Part shown: one piece after another, positions 8,365 to 15,377 of the stretch
Layout: the number at the start of each line of letters is the position of its first letter
Position numbering within the stretch: the first letter of the stretch is position 1
Assembly: GCA_028277225.1 (NCBI GenBank)
Contig: JANQHB010000010.1
Coordinates: forward strand, 1-33,560
Direction of reading: 5' to 3'
Length of the DNA: 33,560 bases
From: Chlorobium sp.
Lineage (GTDB): Bacteria; Bacteroidota; Chlorobiia; Chlorobiales; Chlorobiaceae
Program-made: the position numbers and the translations under genes
The notes under the pieces: generated by a model
Told to the model about the DNA's origin: nothing
The model's input: only the letters and a program-made list of their open reading frames with translations
Database searches by the model: none

Positions 8365-8581
8365 ACCATTTCTCTATTATCAGGTTACGGTTCGCCTCCG
8401 CAAGTTTTTGAGCTTTTCTCAATTCATTCATCTTCATGTTTTGAGATTCCCGAAGCTCAACCACCTCATCAACATCAAAAACTGCTTCCCCTCCACCATA
8501 ACGGACATGTACATGTATAGGTAGATGCTCGTTACTGTAAAAGAAAAATTTATAACCGTCTTTCTCGAAAATTGTCGGCAC
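8348..8581 (-). CDS. DUF4160 domain protein (candidate toxin)
   Basis: A 77-aa product matching the DUF4160 family: MPTIFEKDGYKFFFYSNEH, then the diagnostic PIHVHVRYGGGEAVFDV, ending in the helical LAEANRNLIIEKWYEYI. The start is a GTG with a good AGGGA ribosome site about 5 nt upstream. The stop overlaps the next gene (DUF2442) by 17 nt. This toxin-first order with a tight overlap is typical of the pair. A second intrinsic terminator (8651-8676) lies just upstream, so the promoter must lie in the short stretch 8582-8650. Confidence 0.87.
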   Translation of the reverse strand: MPTIFEKDGYKFFFYSNEHLPIHVHVRYGGGEAVFDVDEVVELRESQNMKMNELRKAQKLAEANRNLIIEKWYEYIG

Positions 8582-8650
8582 GATTGTCCCTTTTCAACAT
8601 TCATGTTACCAAACCACCCTGCCATAGGCTGATTGATATTGCTTAAAGAT

Positions 8651-8676
8651 AAAAAAAGCCGGGTATATCGACCGGC
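8651..8676 (-). terminator. Intrinsic terminator upstream of the DUF4160 gene
   Basis: On the minus strand GCCGG, a 9-nt loop and CCGGC precede seven T. No gene on the minus strand ends just before it; the next gene to the right (vapC) is on the plus strand. It shares a 17-nt exact match (8646-8662) with the terminator at 8051-8077. Confidence 0.8.
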
Positions 8677-8771
8677 AAACAGAGCAGAATATCCTGATAA
8701 AGCATCAACCCTGTAATACAGATAGCTTACCTCTCATTAGATGTATTCACTTGGCTGGATGACAATCATTT

Positions 8772-8785
8772 TGTACAATTGTACA
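8772..8785. promoter_or_regulatory. Perfect 14-bp palindrome, probable operator of the vapC module
   Basis: TGTACAATTGTACA is fully self-complementary and ends one base before the vapC ATG. Its position fits the autoregulatory operator of a toxin-antitoxin operon. No ribosome site is visible between it and the start, so the mRNA may be leaderless or the palindrome may also overlap the promoter. Confidence 0.6.
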
Positions 8786-8786
8786 T

Positions 8787-9182
8787 ATGAGAATCGTTAC
8801 CGATACAAATATTTTTCTTGCAGCCGCTCTTGAAGAGCCTGAAAAAGAACAGATTATCGCTTTAACATCCGGGCACGAGCTTGTTGCACCGGAAATTCTT
8901 CCCTACGAGGCGGGTAACGCTTTAACCGCTTTAGTGAAAAGAGCTGTGCTTGGTACCGATGAAGTCACTACCATATGGGAGGTTGTCATGAAAATTCCTG
9001 TGCAACTCACTGCAATAGATATCGGTTCTGCTTTAAGGATTGCGACCGCACACGGGCTTTATGCATATGACGCATATTTTCTTGAATGCGCAATGCGTAT
9101 GAGGTGCCCCTTACTAACGCTTGACAGAAAAATGGAGACTGTCGCCGGCAAGATTGGAATTCAGACATTGGAGTTGAAATAA
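8787..9182 (+). CDS. PIN-domain ribonuclease, VapC-like toxin
   Basis: A 131-aa PIN-domain protein, expected to be a Mg2+-dependent RNase toxin. The acidic quartet is complete: Asp6 (IVTDTN), Glu41 (LPYEAGNAL), Asp95 (AYDAYFLE) and Asp113 (LTLDRK). The stop codon and the start of the next gene overlap by one base (TAATG), showing translational coupling with the downstream antitoxin. The toxin is the first gene, the reverse of the common vapBC order. A perfect palindrome abuts the start codon. It is the only plus-strand operon in this part of the island. Confidence 0.92.
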   Translation: MRIVTDTNIFLAAALEEPEKEQIIALTSGHELVAPEILPYEAGNALTALVKRAVLGTDEVTTIWEVVMKIPVQLTAIDIGSALRIATAHGLYAYDAYFLECAMRMRCPLLTLDRKMETVAGKIGIQTLELK

Positions 9183-9409
9183 TGAAAGTCTATACCTATT
9201 CAGAAGCTCGTCAGAAACTCTCCAAGCTGCTCGAAGTTGCACGCAATGAAGAGGTAATCATCAAAAAAAGAAGCGGCGAGTTTTTTTCAATCACATACAG
9301 AAAACCTCCTGCATCGCCGCTTGACGTCAAGGGGCTCAAGACAAAAGCAAAGACCCAGGATATTCTCAGGGCAGTGGAAGAATCCCGGTCAGGAAAAACC
9401 AGAACCTGA
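9182..9409 (+). CDS. Phd/YefM-like antitoxin
   Basis: A 75-aa product with a Phd/YefM-type N-terminal DNA-binding fold: MKVYTYSEARQKLSKLLEVA, then EEVIIKKRSGEFFSI, which matches the pattern of a helix followed by two beta strands in that family. The C-terminus (LKTKAKTQDILRAVEESRSG) would be the flexible toxin-binding tail. It starts inside the vapC stop codon. It probably binds the PIN toxin and represses the operon through the palindrome at 8772-8785. It could instead be of another antitoxin family; assignment rests on pattern, not on a search. 9410-9551 holds no gene I can recognise. Confidence 0.82.
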   Translation: MKVYTYSEARQKLSKLLEVARNEEVIIKKRSGEFFSITYRKPPASPLDVKGLKTKAKTQDILRAVEESRSGKTRT

Positions 9410-9551
9410 CCTTTTCTCATCTACCCGCGCTAAGAGAACGGTGTCAGCGATGTAGAAGGAAATGAGCTTCCTATATCAATAATCACTATAGAGCAATATT
9501 GCCGCCATCTTACAACAACGTTCGTGGATCACAAACTGAATTACTGCCATA

Positions 9552-10281
9552 CTATCTCTCCTTGCGCAACCGCGAATATGCCACGGCATGCGCAGTCAGC
9601 GAAGTGGCAAATGTTGTAAAATTAAACTCTGGATTCGGCTCGGTGAATTTTCCTTTGAGCCCACCAGTTTTGTCAGACATAATCAGACAAGCCCCATCAT
9701 AAAGCCTCTCCCGCATAAGCCGTTCGCAAAAGAGCTCGTATCGCTTTGAGTATGAAGCTTCCTTGAACTCAGGAAAAACCTCGAAATGTGGTTCGTCAAC
9801 CTTAACAGGGAACGTTGACTTTGGAGCATCTTCGAGCAGCATCAGCCAACCAAGCCAAGGTTTTTGTGATGGCTTGAATTTACCCTCACGATAAGCAGTC
9901 AAAAGATCGGTCGAGTTGCCAAGAGCTTCTTCAACACGGTTATTGAAAGTTGTTGCCTAATGAGGGGCCTACATGGGCTTTCAGCTCGATTGAGGCAAGG
10001 AGCAATTCATCCACGACAACCAGCAAATCCCAGTTCTTGGTCGGTCTGAAATATCCCGGCAAAGTAGTCGATTTGACATGAATCGCCGAATCAGGCAATC
10101 CCGCCTCGGCCAGCAGTTCTGTCAGCAGCTTGATGAATCCGTCGAGATGTTTTCCTCCGGTTACGGCACTCCTGTTACCAGCGTCTTTCTTTCCAGTCGA
10201 AGCCCCCTGCTTTTTGTGCTGCCGGGTTCTGACTTTCCAGAAGTGTCGAACCGCTTTTGAAACCCTCGCATTCAAATCCAT
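9552..10281 (-). pseudogene. XhoI/PaeR7I-family type II restriction endonuclease, single-base frameshift
   Basis: Two reading frames together give one full XhoI/PaeR7I-like endonuclease of about 243 aa, the family's usual size. The N-terminal part (10281 down to 9940) has the motif TLPGYFRPTKNWDLLVV, then IELKAHVGPSLGNNF, which supplies the PD-(D/E)XK residues Asp and Glu-x-Lys. It then stops. The C-terminal frame continues as NNRVEEALGNSTDLLTAYREGK through to a stop at 9552. The break falls in AACTTTCAATAACC; removing one T from TTT (9946-9948) restores F-N-N-R as in the family. It starts 3 nt after the methyltransferase stop. Members of this family cut CTCGAG. It could be a true pseudogene or a sequencing error. 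Confidence 0.88.
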
Positions 10282-10293
10282 AGGTCATGACCT
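10282..10293. promoter_or_regulatory. 12-bp palindrome at the methyltransferase/endonuclease junction
   Basis: AGGTCATGACCT is fully self-complementary. It covers the methyltransferase stop codon and ends just before the endonuclease ATG, where the endonuclease ribosome site (AAAGG) also lies. It may be an operator or translational control site, or chance. Confidence 0.35.
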
Positions 10294-11280
10294 TTCTGCT
10301 TGCGTTATGATTTCCGCCGTGGAAAAAAGGGAAGCTGTTGCCTGACGAATGCGTTTCTCAGCCATTGAAAAGTAATGCGGATCGATTTCCACACCGATTG
10401 AGTTTCGGCCCCATTTTGCCGCCGCCACCGTTGTTGTTCCTGTACCCATAAAAGGATCGAGAACCGTATCACCCACAAAAGAAAACATCCGAATCAGACG
10501 CTCAGCTAATTCCTCTGGATAAGGAGCAGGGTGATTTCGAGTTGATGCGCCTGTCAGGCCGGTCCAGATCGACTGGAACCATTGCCGGTGGTTTTCATCG
10601 GAGATAACCGACAGCACACGGGTAGCAACAGAAGGTTTGCGGTAACCGCCCGGCTTGCGCTCCATAAGGATGAATTCAATATCGTTTTTTATCACCGCAT
10701 TAGGCTCGTAGGGTTTTCCAAGGAATCCTGCGCCATTGCCATTTACCTCATAAGTGGCATTTGCAATTTTATGCCAAATGATCGGAGCCAGATTATCGTA
10801 CCCAATCATTCTGCAATGCTCCTGGATCGAGGCATGAAGCGGTACGACCGTATGCCTGCCGTCATTTTTTCTCCGTGAAAGACAGACATCACCGACAACG
10901 CAGATCAACCTTCCTCCCGGAACAAGAACCCGATAACAATGCTCCCAGACCTTGTCAAGTTCAAGAAGAAATCCTTCGTAATCCGTCACATCGCCAAGCT
11001 GATCTTGATGATCCCGGTATTTCTTCAATGTCCAGTATGGCGGAGAGGTCACAACGAGGTGAACCGATTCATTTTCAATAAAACCTAAATTACGGGCGTC
11101 TCCCTGAACCAATCTGTGCTCGGTCTCTAAACGCTGTACAGCCGCCTCTATTTCACCCAAGACTTTCCGCTCCTTTGCAATTCGGGGAATGTCTGTTTGA
11201 GGATTTTCGAGCCTTGCCACTGACAAGGGCAGGTAGTGCGCATGAATTTTTCTCACTGTATCAACCAATTTATCCATCAT
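10285..11280 (-). CDS. Beta-class DNA methyltransferase (N4-cytosine or N6-adenine)
   Basis: A 331-aa site-specific DNA methyltransferase. The catalytic motif TSPPYW (motif IV) is near residue 79, and the SAM-binding FxGxG motif, as VLDPFMGTGTTTVAAAKWG, is near residue 285. This IV-before-I order is that of the beta class. SPPYW is most common in N4-cytosine enzymes, though N6-adenine enzymes with this motif exist. It is presumed to protect the sites cut by the adjacent XhoI-like endonuclease (CTCGAG). XhoI's and PaeR7I's own methyltransferases, as I recall, are larger enzymes of a different type, so this pairing is unusual. The ATG directly follows the stop codon of the HigA-like gene (TAAATG), so translation is coupled. 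Confidence 0.92.
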   Translation of the reverse strand: MMDKLVDTVRKIHAHYLPLSVARLENPQTDIPRIAKERKVLGEIEAAVQRLETEHRLVQGDARNLGFIENESVHLVVTSPPYWTLKKYRDHQDQLGDVTDYEGFLLELDKVWEHCYRVLVPGGRLICVVGDVCLSRRKNDGRHTVVPLHASIQEHCRMIGYDNLAPIIWHKIANATYEVNGNGAGFLGKPYEPNAVIKNDIEFILMERKPGGYRKPSVATRVLSVISDENHRQWFQSIWTGLTGASTRNHPAPYPEELAERLIRMFSFVGDTVLDPFMGTGTTTVAAAKWGRNSIGVEIDPHYFSMAEKRIRQATASLFSTAEIITQAERS

Positions 11281-11607
11281 TTAAGCAACTGGTTGTGTAT
11301 CGGCACTATTTTCCCCCATGGCTTCGGCATGGAGTTTCAATCCGAGCGCATGTATAACCTTAAGAATGGTATCGAAATTCGGAGTTCTCTCTCCTGAAAG
11401 TGCCCTGTAAAGGCTTTCTCTCGATAAACCGGCATCTCGCGCCACTCGCGACATTCCTTTTGCACGGGCAATATCGCCTAATGCCTTAGCAATAAATGCT
11501 GCATCTCCATTTGCCTCTTCAAAACTTGCTTCAAGGTATGCCGCCATCTCTTCCTGTGTCCGAAGATGTTCGGTTACGTCGTATCTTGTTGTCGTCGTTT
11601 TCACCAT
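11281..11607 (-). CDS. HigA-type addiction module antidote (orphan)
   Basis: A 108-aa antitoxin of the 'putative addiction module antidote' family. The N-terminus has the TRYDVTEHLRTQEEMAAYLEAS pattern. A helix-turn-helix follows, with ARAKGMSRVARDAGLSRESLYRALSGERTPNFDTILKVIHALGL near residues 50-93. The usual partner is a RelE/HigB-like toxin encoded just upstream; here only a 19-codon stub of it remains (11611-11670). Its stop codon abuts the ATG of the methyltransferase, so it now heads the restriction-modification operon and may act as that operon's repressor. A helix-turn-helix controller gene in front of a methyltransferase recalls, but is not homologous to, C-proteins of other systems. 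Confidence 0.9.
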   Translation of the reverse strand: MVKTTTTRYDVTEHLRTQEEMAAYLEASFEEANGDAAFIAKALGDIARAKGMSRVARDAGLSRESLYRALSGERTPNFDTILKVIHALGLKLHAEAMGENSADTQPVA

Positions 11608-11610
11608 ACT

Positions 11611-11670
11611 TCACCACATTACTCCATCAATCCATTTGGCAAAAATTTCGGTTTTGCGAATTTCTATCAT
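11611..11670 (-). pseudogene. Remnant of a HigB/RelE-type (phage Gp49-like) toxin
   Basis: A 19-codon frame reads MIEIRKTEIFAKWIDGVMW and stops. This closely resembles the N-terminus of the HigB-like toxins of about 95-100 aa that accompany this antitoxin family (pattern MIE-R-TE-F-KWLDGL-D). About 80 codons, including the catalytic C-terminal half, are missing. The stop codon lies 3 nt before the antitoxin ATG, so the deletion has brought the toxin start next to the antitoxin. The rest of 11671-11909 holds nothing I recognise as coding. Confidence 0.72.
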
Positions 11671-11909
11671 AGTCAAATGTAGTCACCGGGCTACACTTAT
11701 CAAAATTCAGATCAGTAATTAAAAACTCAGTAAATAGGAGCTGTGGTTCAATAAAAGCATAAACCTTTGCAAAATCGCGGTTAACCCAACACTACAAGGC
11801 ATGGCATAACATAACGCTATACATACCATAAACATCAGAAATACAAACGTCTGGATTTATAAAAAAGCCGATTAATCATAGAACACACCATAGCGTGTAA
11901 ATTTGCAGC

Positions 11910-12284
11910 TCACAACTTATTTCTTGCCGAGACAATAAACAGCCCCCCAACACCCAGGGGCACAAACATTTGCAGAACAAGACCGTGGCCGGTTAAGAGC
12001 GAAACCGTTTCGCCCACAAGTACCGCGAGAATAACCATGTATCCACCTATCCGGGGATACCACCATGCGAGGATAAGCCCGATAAAAATGAAAGGAAACG
12101 CTGTCAGCCATGCATTATCGTGAGCGGTATATTCAGGATTCAGAAAGGGAAGAGGATTCCCGTAACCGAAATAGAAAGGAAGAAATAAAATGACAATCGC
12201 GGTACCCGCGATTCGCGCAATCCAGCTTGCCCATAATCTTATTTTCATCTCCGTTTTTTTAGCTGCCTGATGTTTCAAAGACAC
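11910..12284 (-). CDS. Small membrane protein, four predicted TM segments
   Basis: A 124-aa hydrophobic protein with about four membrane spans: near residues 20-40 (WIARIAGTAIVILFLPFYF), 60-75 (WLTAFPFIFIGLILAWW), 80-97 (GGYMVILAVLVGETVSLL) and 100-118. It resembles short four-TM proteins of the DUF7670 type, but I am not sure of the family. The GTG start at 12284 lies 8 nt after the stop of the GNAT gene upstream; an in-frame ATG at 12248 would give 112 aa. It is the last gene of the leftward small-molecule-modification run. Confidence 0.7.
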   Translation of the reverse strand: MSLKHQAAKKTEMKIRLWASWIARIAGTAIVILFLPFYFGYGNPLPFLNPEYTAHDNAWLTAFPFIFIGLILAWWYPRIGGYMVILAVLVGETVSLLTGHGLVLQMFVPLGVGGLFIVSARNKL

Positions 12285-12292
12285 GTTGCCAT

Positions 12293-12802
12293 CTACATGG
12301 CTTCGTCGAACTCTGCACGATACCGGGCTATCCCGCCTTCTCCGGGTAAAACGTCCCTGTCAAATATCACAACCATAAATGCCTCATCAGGAACACCTTC
12401 CCATTGGCACTTGAGCTTGTAGTGCGATGCCTGCTCAAAACCAAAACGCGGATAATACTTCGAATGCCCCAGCACAATGACAAACGGACAGTCTGATCGC
12501 TGCAGGTGTTGCAATCCATGCCGCACGAGAGAAGAACCAACACCCTGATTCTGATATGAAGGTAAAACCGCCATAGGGGCCAAACCCATACCAATAAGGT
12601 TAGAACCATCTATCGTAACCGGAGTGAACAAGATATGCCCTATGACAGTATCCTGATTGACAGCCACAAACGAATAGTATTCTTTGCATGACTTACGAAG
12701 CTTGTCTACAATCGCCGCCTCATGCCCTTGTTCAAATGCTATCTCGTTGATCCTGCGAACAGCATCCTGATCAGAAAATGTCTCCTCTCGCATTTCAGTC
12801 AT
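12293..12802 (-). CDS. GNAT family N-acetyltransferase (YhbS-like)
   Basis: GCN5-related acetyl-CoA-dependent N-acetyltransferase. The acetyl-CoA-binding motif A reads LAPMAVLPSYQNQGVGSSLVRHGL, and the following VIVLGHSKYYPRFGFEQAS is typical of the YhbS subgroup. I choose the ATG at 12802 (169 aa, MTEMREETFSD), which has AAAGG upstream and starts right at the domain. A start at 12847 would add 15 residues and overlap the upstream GNAT gene by 13 nt. The substrate is unknown. It follows a second, different GNAT gene on the same strand. Confidence 0.9.
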   Translation of the reverse strand: MTEMREETFSDQDAVRRINEIAFEQGHEAAIVDKLRKSCKEYYSFVAVNQDTVIGHILFTPVTIDGSNLIGMGLAPMAVLPSYQNQGVGSSLVRHGLQHLQRSDCPFVIVLGHSKYYPRFGFEQASHYKLKCQWEGVPDEAFMVVIFDRDVLPGEGGIARYRAEFDEAM

Positions 12803-12834
12803 AAGAAAACCTTTGTTAAATTCGTTACCCTGCT

Positions 12835-13338
12835 TCATCTCACCCATTCTTCCCGCAATAACCCAAACAAAACAATATCATCATACCTGCCGTCGAGTTT
12901 CCTTGCTTTGCGCTTTCTCCCCTCCTCGCAAAAGCCGAAATTACGGTAGAGTTTTATAGCCCCGACATTTGAAGCAAAGACTTCAAGTTCAATTCGTTCA
13001 AGACCTGCGTTGAACGCAATCGACAATGCTTCTGTGACAAGCTTTGTTCCCCAACCCTGTCCACGGTACTTCGGCAATAGCCCCATCCCCAAACGCCCTG
13101 CATGCGTTAACCCTTCATATGTTTGCGGTGTTATATCACACCAGCCAACAACAGCATCACCATCCAGGGCAACAAGATGAACTCCATCTGCGTTTTTGAC
13201 GAATTGAATGAATTCACGAGTCTGCTCTGGCGAAAAGCCTTTGGTATTACCCAGGAAAAGCCTTTCCCTGGCAACGCTGTCGACACAGGCGGCAACTTGC
13301 GAAGCATCATCTGTTTCTGTCGGGCGAATTGACAGCAT
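12835..13338 (-). CDS. GNAT family N-acetyltransferase
   Basis: A 167-aa GCN5-related acetyltransferase of the RimI-like or L-amino-acid acetyltransferase type. It starts MLSIRPTETDDASQVAACVD. Motif A, LGMGLLPKYRGQGWGTKLVTEALSIAF, lies near residues 85-110, and the late motif VFASNVGAIKLYRNFGFCEEGRKRK fits acetyltransferases acting on small molecules or protein N-termini. The substrate cannot be told from sequence. It sits between the AraC-type regulator upstream and the YhbS-like GNAT downstream, all leftward. Confidence 0.9.
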   Translation of the reverse strand: MLSIRPTETDDASQVAACVDSVARERLFLGNTKGFSPEQTREFIQFVKNADGVHLVALDGDAVVGWCDITPQTYEGLTHAGRLGMGLLPKYRGQGWGTKLVTEALSIAFNAGLERIELEVFASNVGAIKLYRNFGFCEEGRKRKARKLDGRYDDIVLFGLLREEWVR

Positions 13339-13406
13339 TATAATTCCTTTTTGATAACACTTAAGCTCAGCCTCTGTAACAAGCCCAATTGTTTATAGAG
13401 GAACCC

Positions 13407-14408
13407 TTACAAGGGCTTTACCGGAACACAAATATCAACAATGTGATGTCCTTCGGGATGTTCCTTAGGATCATTGTGATAGACTTCATAACAGAGCCGG
13501 TCATCGGGCTGATATCCGCTCTCAGGCAGCCATTCTGCAAACACCATGTTCCAGGCTTCTTCATACTCATGACTGCCTTCCAGTTCAAAGCCTGCCACAG
13601 CATATTTACCACCATCGATTTTCATTTTACCAACCTCTCCGTCAACCGGCGTATCTTCCGGCACAGTGATACAGGCAGAAACCCGAAGGTTTTCTTCTTC
13701 AGTTACTTCGGGATCGTCGTGGTAAACCGCCATGATTTTTGTATCCGGCATACATAGACCCCGAGGACCGGCCCAGTTCATCAACCGGGTAAACAAGCCT
13801 TCAAAAAGCTGACAATCCCCTTTATAGGATCCGATGTGTCTTACGTAAGCCACATGAACGGTTGGCATTTCTTTAACCTCAATACCAAGTATTTTTTCTT
13901 CTTTCATTTCTATCCTCCATTTAAGATTATGAGTAACACTATCAACATAGCAGGAGGATCGAATAATATTTTCGCATTTCTTGCCAACCCTATTGCCGTT
14001 CTTGCTATTGGTTTTGCGATTCTTGCTATCAGGCTGACTTTCGTTTAACCGCCACTGGCTGGCACTCACCCCAAAATAATTTTTAAAGGCTCGGGCAAAA
14101 GTGGCAGATCCTGAAAATCCTGTATCAAAAGCAACCTCGGTGATTGTTTTTTTAGGATTGGTTGATAATTGATTGGCTGCTTTCTGCACCCGAACCCGGT
14201 TAATAAAACGGCTCAGGGTCTCGCCCACACAGGCTTTGAAGATCCGATGAAAATGAAAGGGTGAAAAGCAGGCCACATCGGCAAGAACTTCAAGGGTCAA
14301 TTCCTCGTCAAGATGATTTTCGATATAGTCGATCACGCGATTGATGCGTGACATATATTCCGCTCTCATGGATTGAGCGGTGTTGTTTTTATTTCCGGCT
14401 CCCATCAT
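13407..14408 (-). CDS. AraC-family transcription regulator with C-terminal GyrI-like domain
   Basis: A 333-aa protein. The N-terminal AraC DNA-binding domain has two helix-turn-helix units: RVIDYIENHLDEELTLEVLADVACFSPFHFHRIFK, then TITEVAFDTGFSGSATFARAFKNYFGVSASQWR. An Asn/Lys-rich linker follows. The C-terminal GyrI-like small-molecule-binding domain runs from about KILGIEVKEMPTVHVAYVRHIG to the end. This is the layout of Rob- and BltR-type regulators that sense toxic compounds. The ATG at 14408 has AAAGGA nine bases upstream and is preferred over a GTG at 14492 that would add an unconserved hydrophobic stretch. It may control the flanking methyltransferase or acetyltransferase genes. Confidence 0.92.
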   Translation of the reverse strand: MMGAGNKNNTAQSMRAEYMSRINRVIDYIENHLDEELTLEVLADVACFSPFHFHRIFKACVGETLSRFINRVRVQKAANQLSTNPKKTITEVAFDTGFSGSATFARAFKNYFGVSASQWRLNESQPDSKNRKTNSKNGNRVGKKCENIIRSSCYVDSVTHNLKWRIEMKEEKILGIEVKEMPTVHVAYVRHIGSYKGDCQLFEGLFTRLMNWAGPRGLCMPDTKIMAVYHDDPEVTEEENLRVSACITVPEDTPVDGEVGKMKIDGGKYAVAGFELEGSHEYEEAWNMVFAEWLPESGYQPDDRLCYEVYHNDPKEHPEGHHIVDICVPVKPL

Positions 14409-14498
14409 AATAGCATGTCCTTTAACGCTGTATGCAACAAGCAGTACAAATATACATAACGCTCTGTTCGGTACAGGCAAAAGAACTTTCACCCCTAT

Positions 14499-15275
14499 TC
14501 ATTTCTCTGCAGTCAGGTTGATCCTTCGAAATGTCTCAAAACATGTCCCGTCATCCTGCAAGGTTTCTTCAATCATCCTCTCAACCACATAATTACGGAA
14601 TGATATTCGCTTTTCTTCCGGCAGGTGGGAGAGCAGGGGAACAAGACTCGGCTGTTCCACCCATCTGATCATGGATTCCTCGTCAGGGAAATAGCGGTCG
14701 GCATTCTCGCCCCAGACCTTCACGTTCCGTAATCCGCTGGATTCGCAGAGAGCGGTATATTCGCCAACAGATGGCGTGTACCAAGGCCATTGGAAACCAG
14801 CGAAATATTCTCTAAAACGTTCATCTGCCATCGCCTCCTGGATCACCTTCCGGAAACTCACGCAGTTTCTTTCACCTGCAAAGTTGAAACGAGCACGGCC
14901 ATGTGGACGGAGCGCACAGTTGACGTTCCGCAAAAGTCTCTTGTGATCCTTTACCCAGTGCAGGGTTGCGTTTGAAAAAACGATGTCGAACTCATCGGTA
15001 AAGTCGAGATCGTCAATATCCATTAGCACAAAGCGCAGATTGTCCTTTGCTTTTGGCAAGGCAACATCAATCATACCTTGTGACGCATCGATACCGACAA
15101 CCTCACCATTTGGAAGCAGCTCGGCAATTTTAGCGGAAAGCACACCGTCGCCACAGCCAAGATCAAGAACAAGCTCATTGCCTCTGAGCTCAAGCTCAAC
15201 TATCAGCTTCAAACCCCATTCCTTTTGATGGGCGGATGCCTGCTCGTATTTTTTGCCATCGAATTCATGCGCCAT
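14499..15275 (-). CDS. Class I SAM methyltransferase, trans-aconitate methyltransferase-like
   Basis: A 258-aa Rossmann-fold methyltransferase. Motif I is ELVLDLGCGDGVLSAKIAE near residues 34-52, and motif II is VVGIDASQGMIDVA. The segments FDIVFSNATLHWVKDHKRLLRNV and HGRARFNFAGERN and the C-terminal region match the Tam (trans-aconitate 2-methyltransferase) pattern. The true substrate is unproven; Tam-like enzymes are often assigned by similarity only. It is the first of three methyltransferase genes on this strand and ends 91 nt before the start I chose for the AraC-type gene. Confidence 0.85.
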   Translation of the reverse strand: MAHEFDGKKYEQASAHQKEWGLKLIVELELRGNELVLDLGCGDGVLSAKIAELLPNGEVVGIDASQGMIDVALPKAKDNLRFVLMDIDDLDFTDEFDIVFSNATLHWVKDHKRLLRNVNCALRPHGRARFNFAGERNCVSFRKVIQEAMADERFREYFAGFQWPWYTPSVGEYTALCESSGLRNVKVWGENADRYFPDEESMIRWVEQPSLVPLLSHLPEEKRISFRNYVVERMIEETLQDDGTCFETFRRINLTAEK

Positions 15276-15377
15276 TTATGCTAAAAAGAAAATGTTAACC
15301 GTAAGGAGCAGCAATGACACGGAAGGGAAGGGCTTCCTTTGCCCTCAAAACTGCTTTGAACACTTCGACAGGCGGTT

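Noticed and set aside
11671..11909. Possible rest of the HigB toxin gene or another small gene upstream
   Set aside because: Translation on both strands gives only short interrupted frames with no toxin pattern; the missing toxin half is not here.
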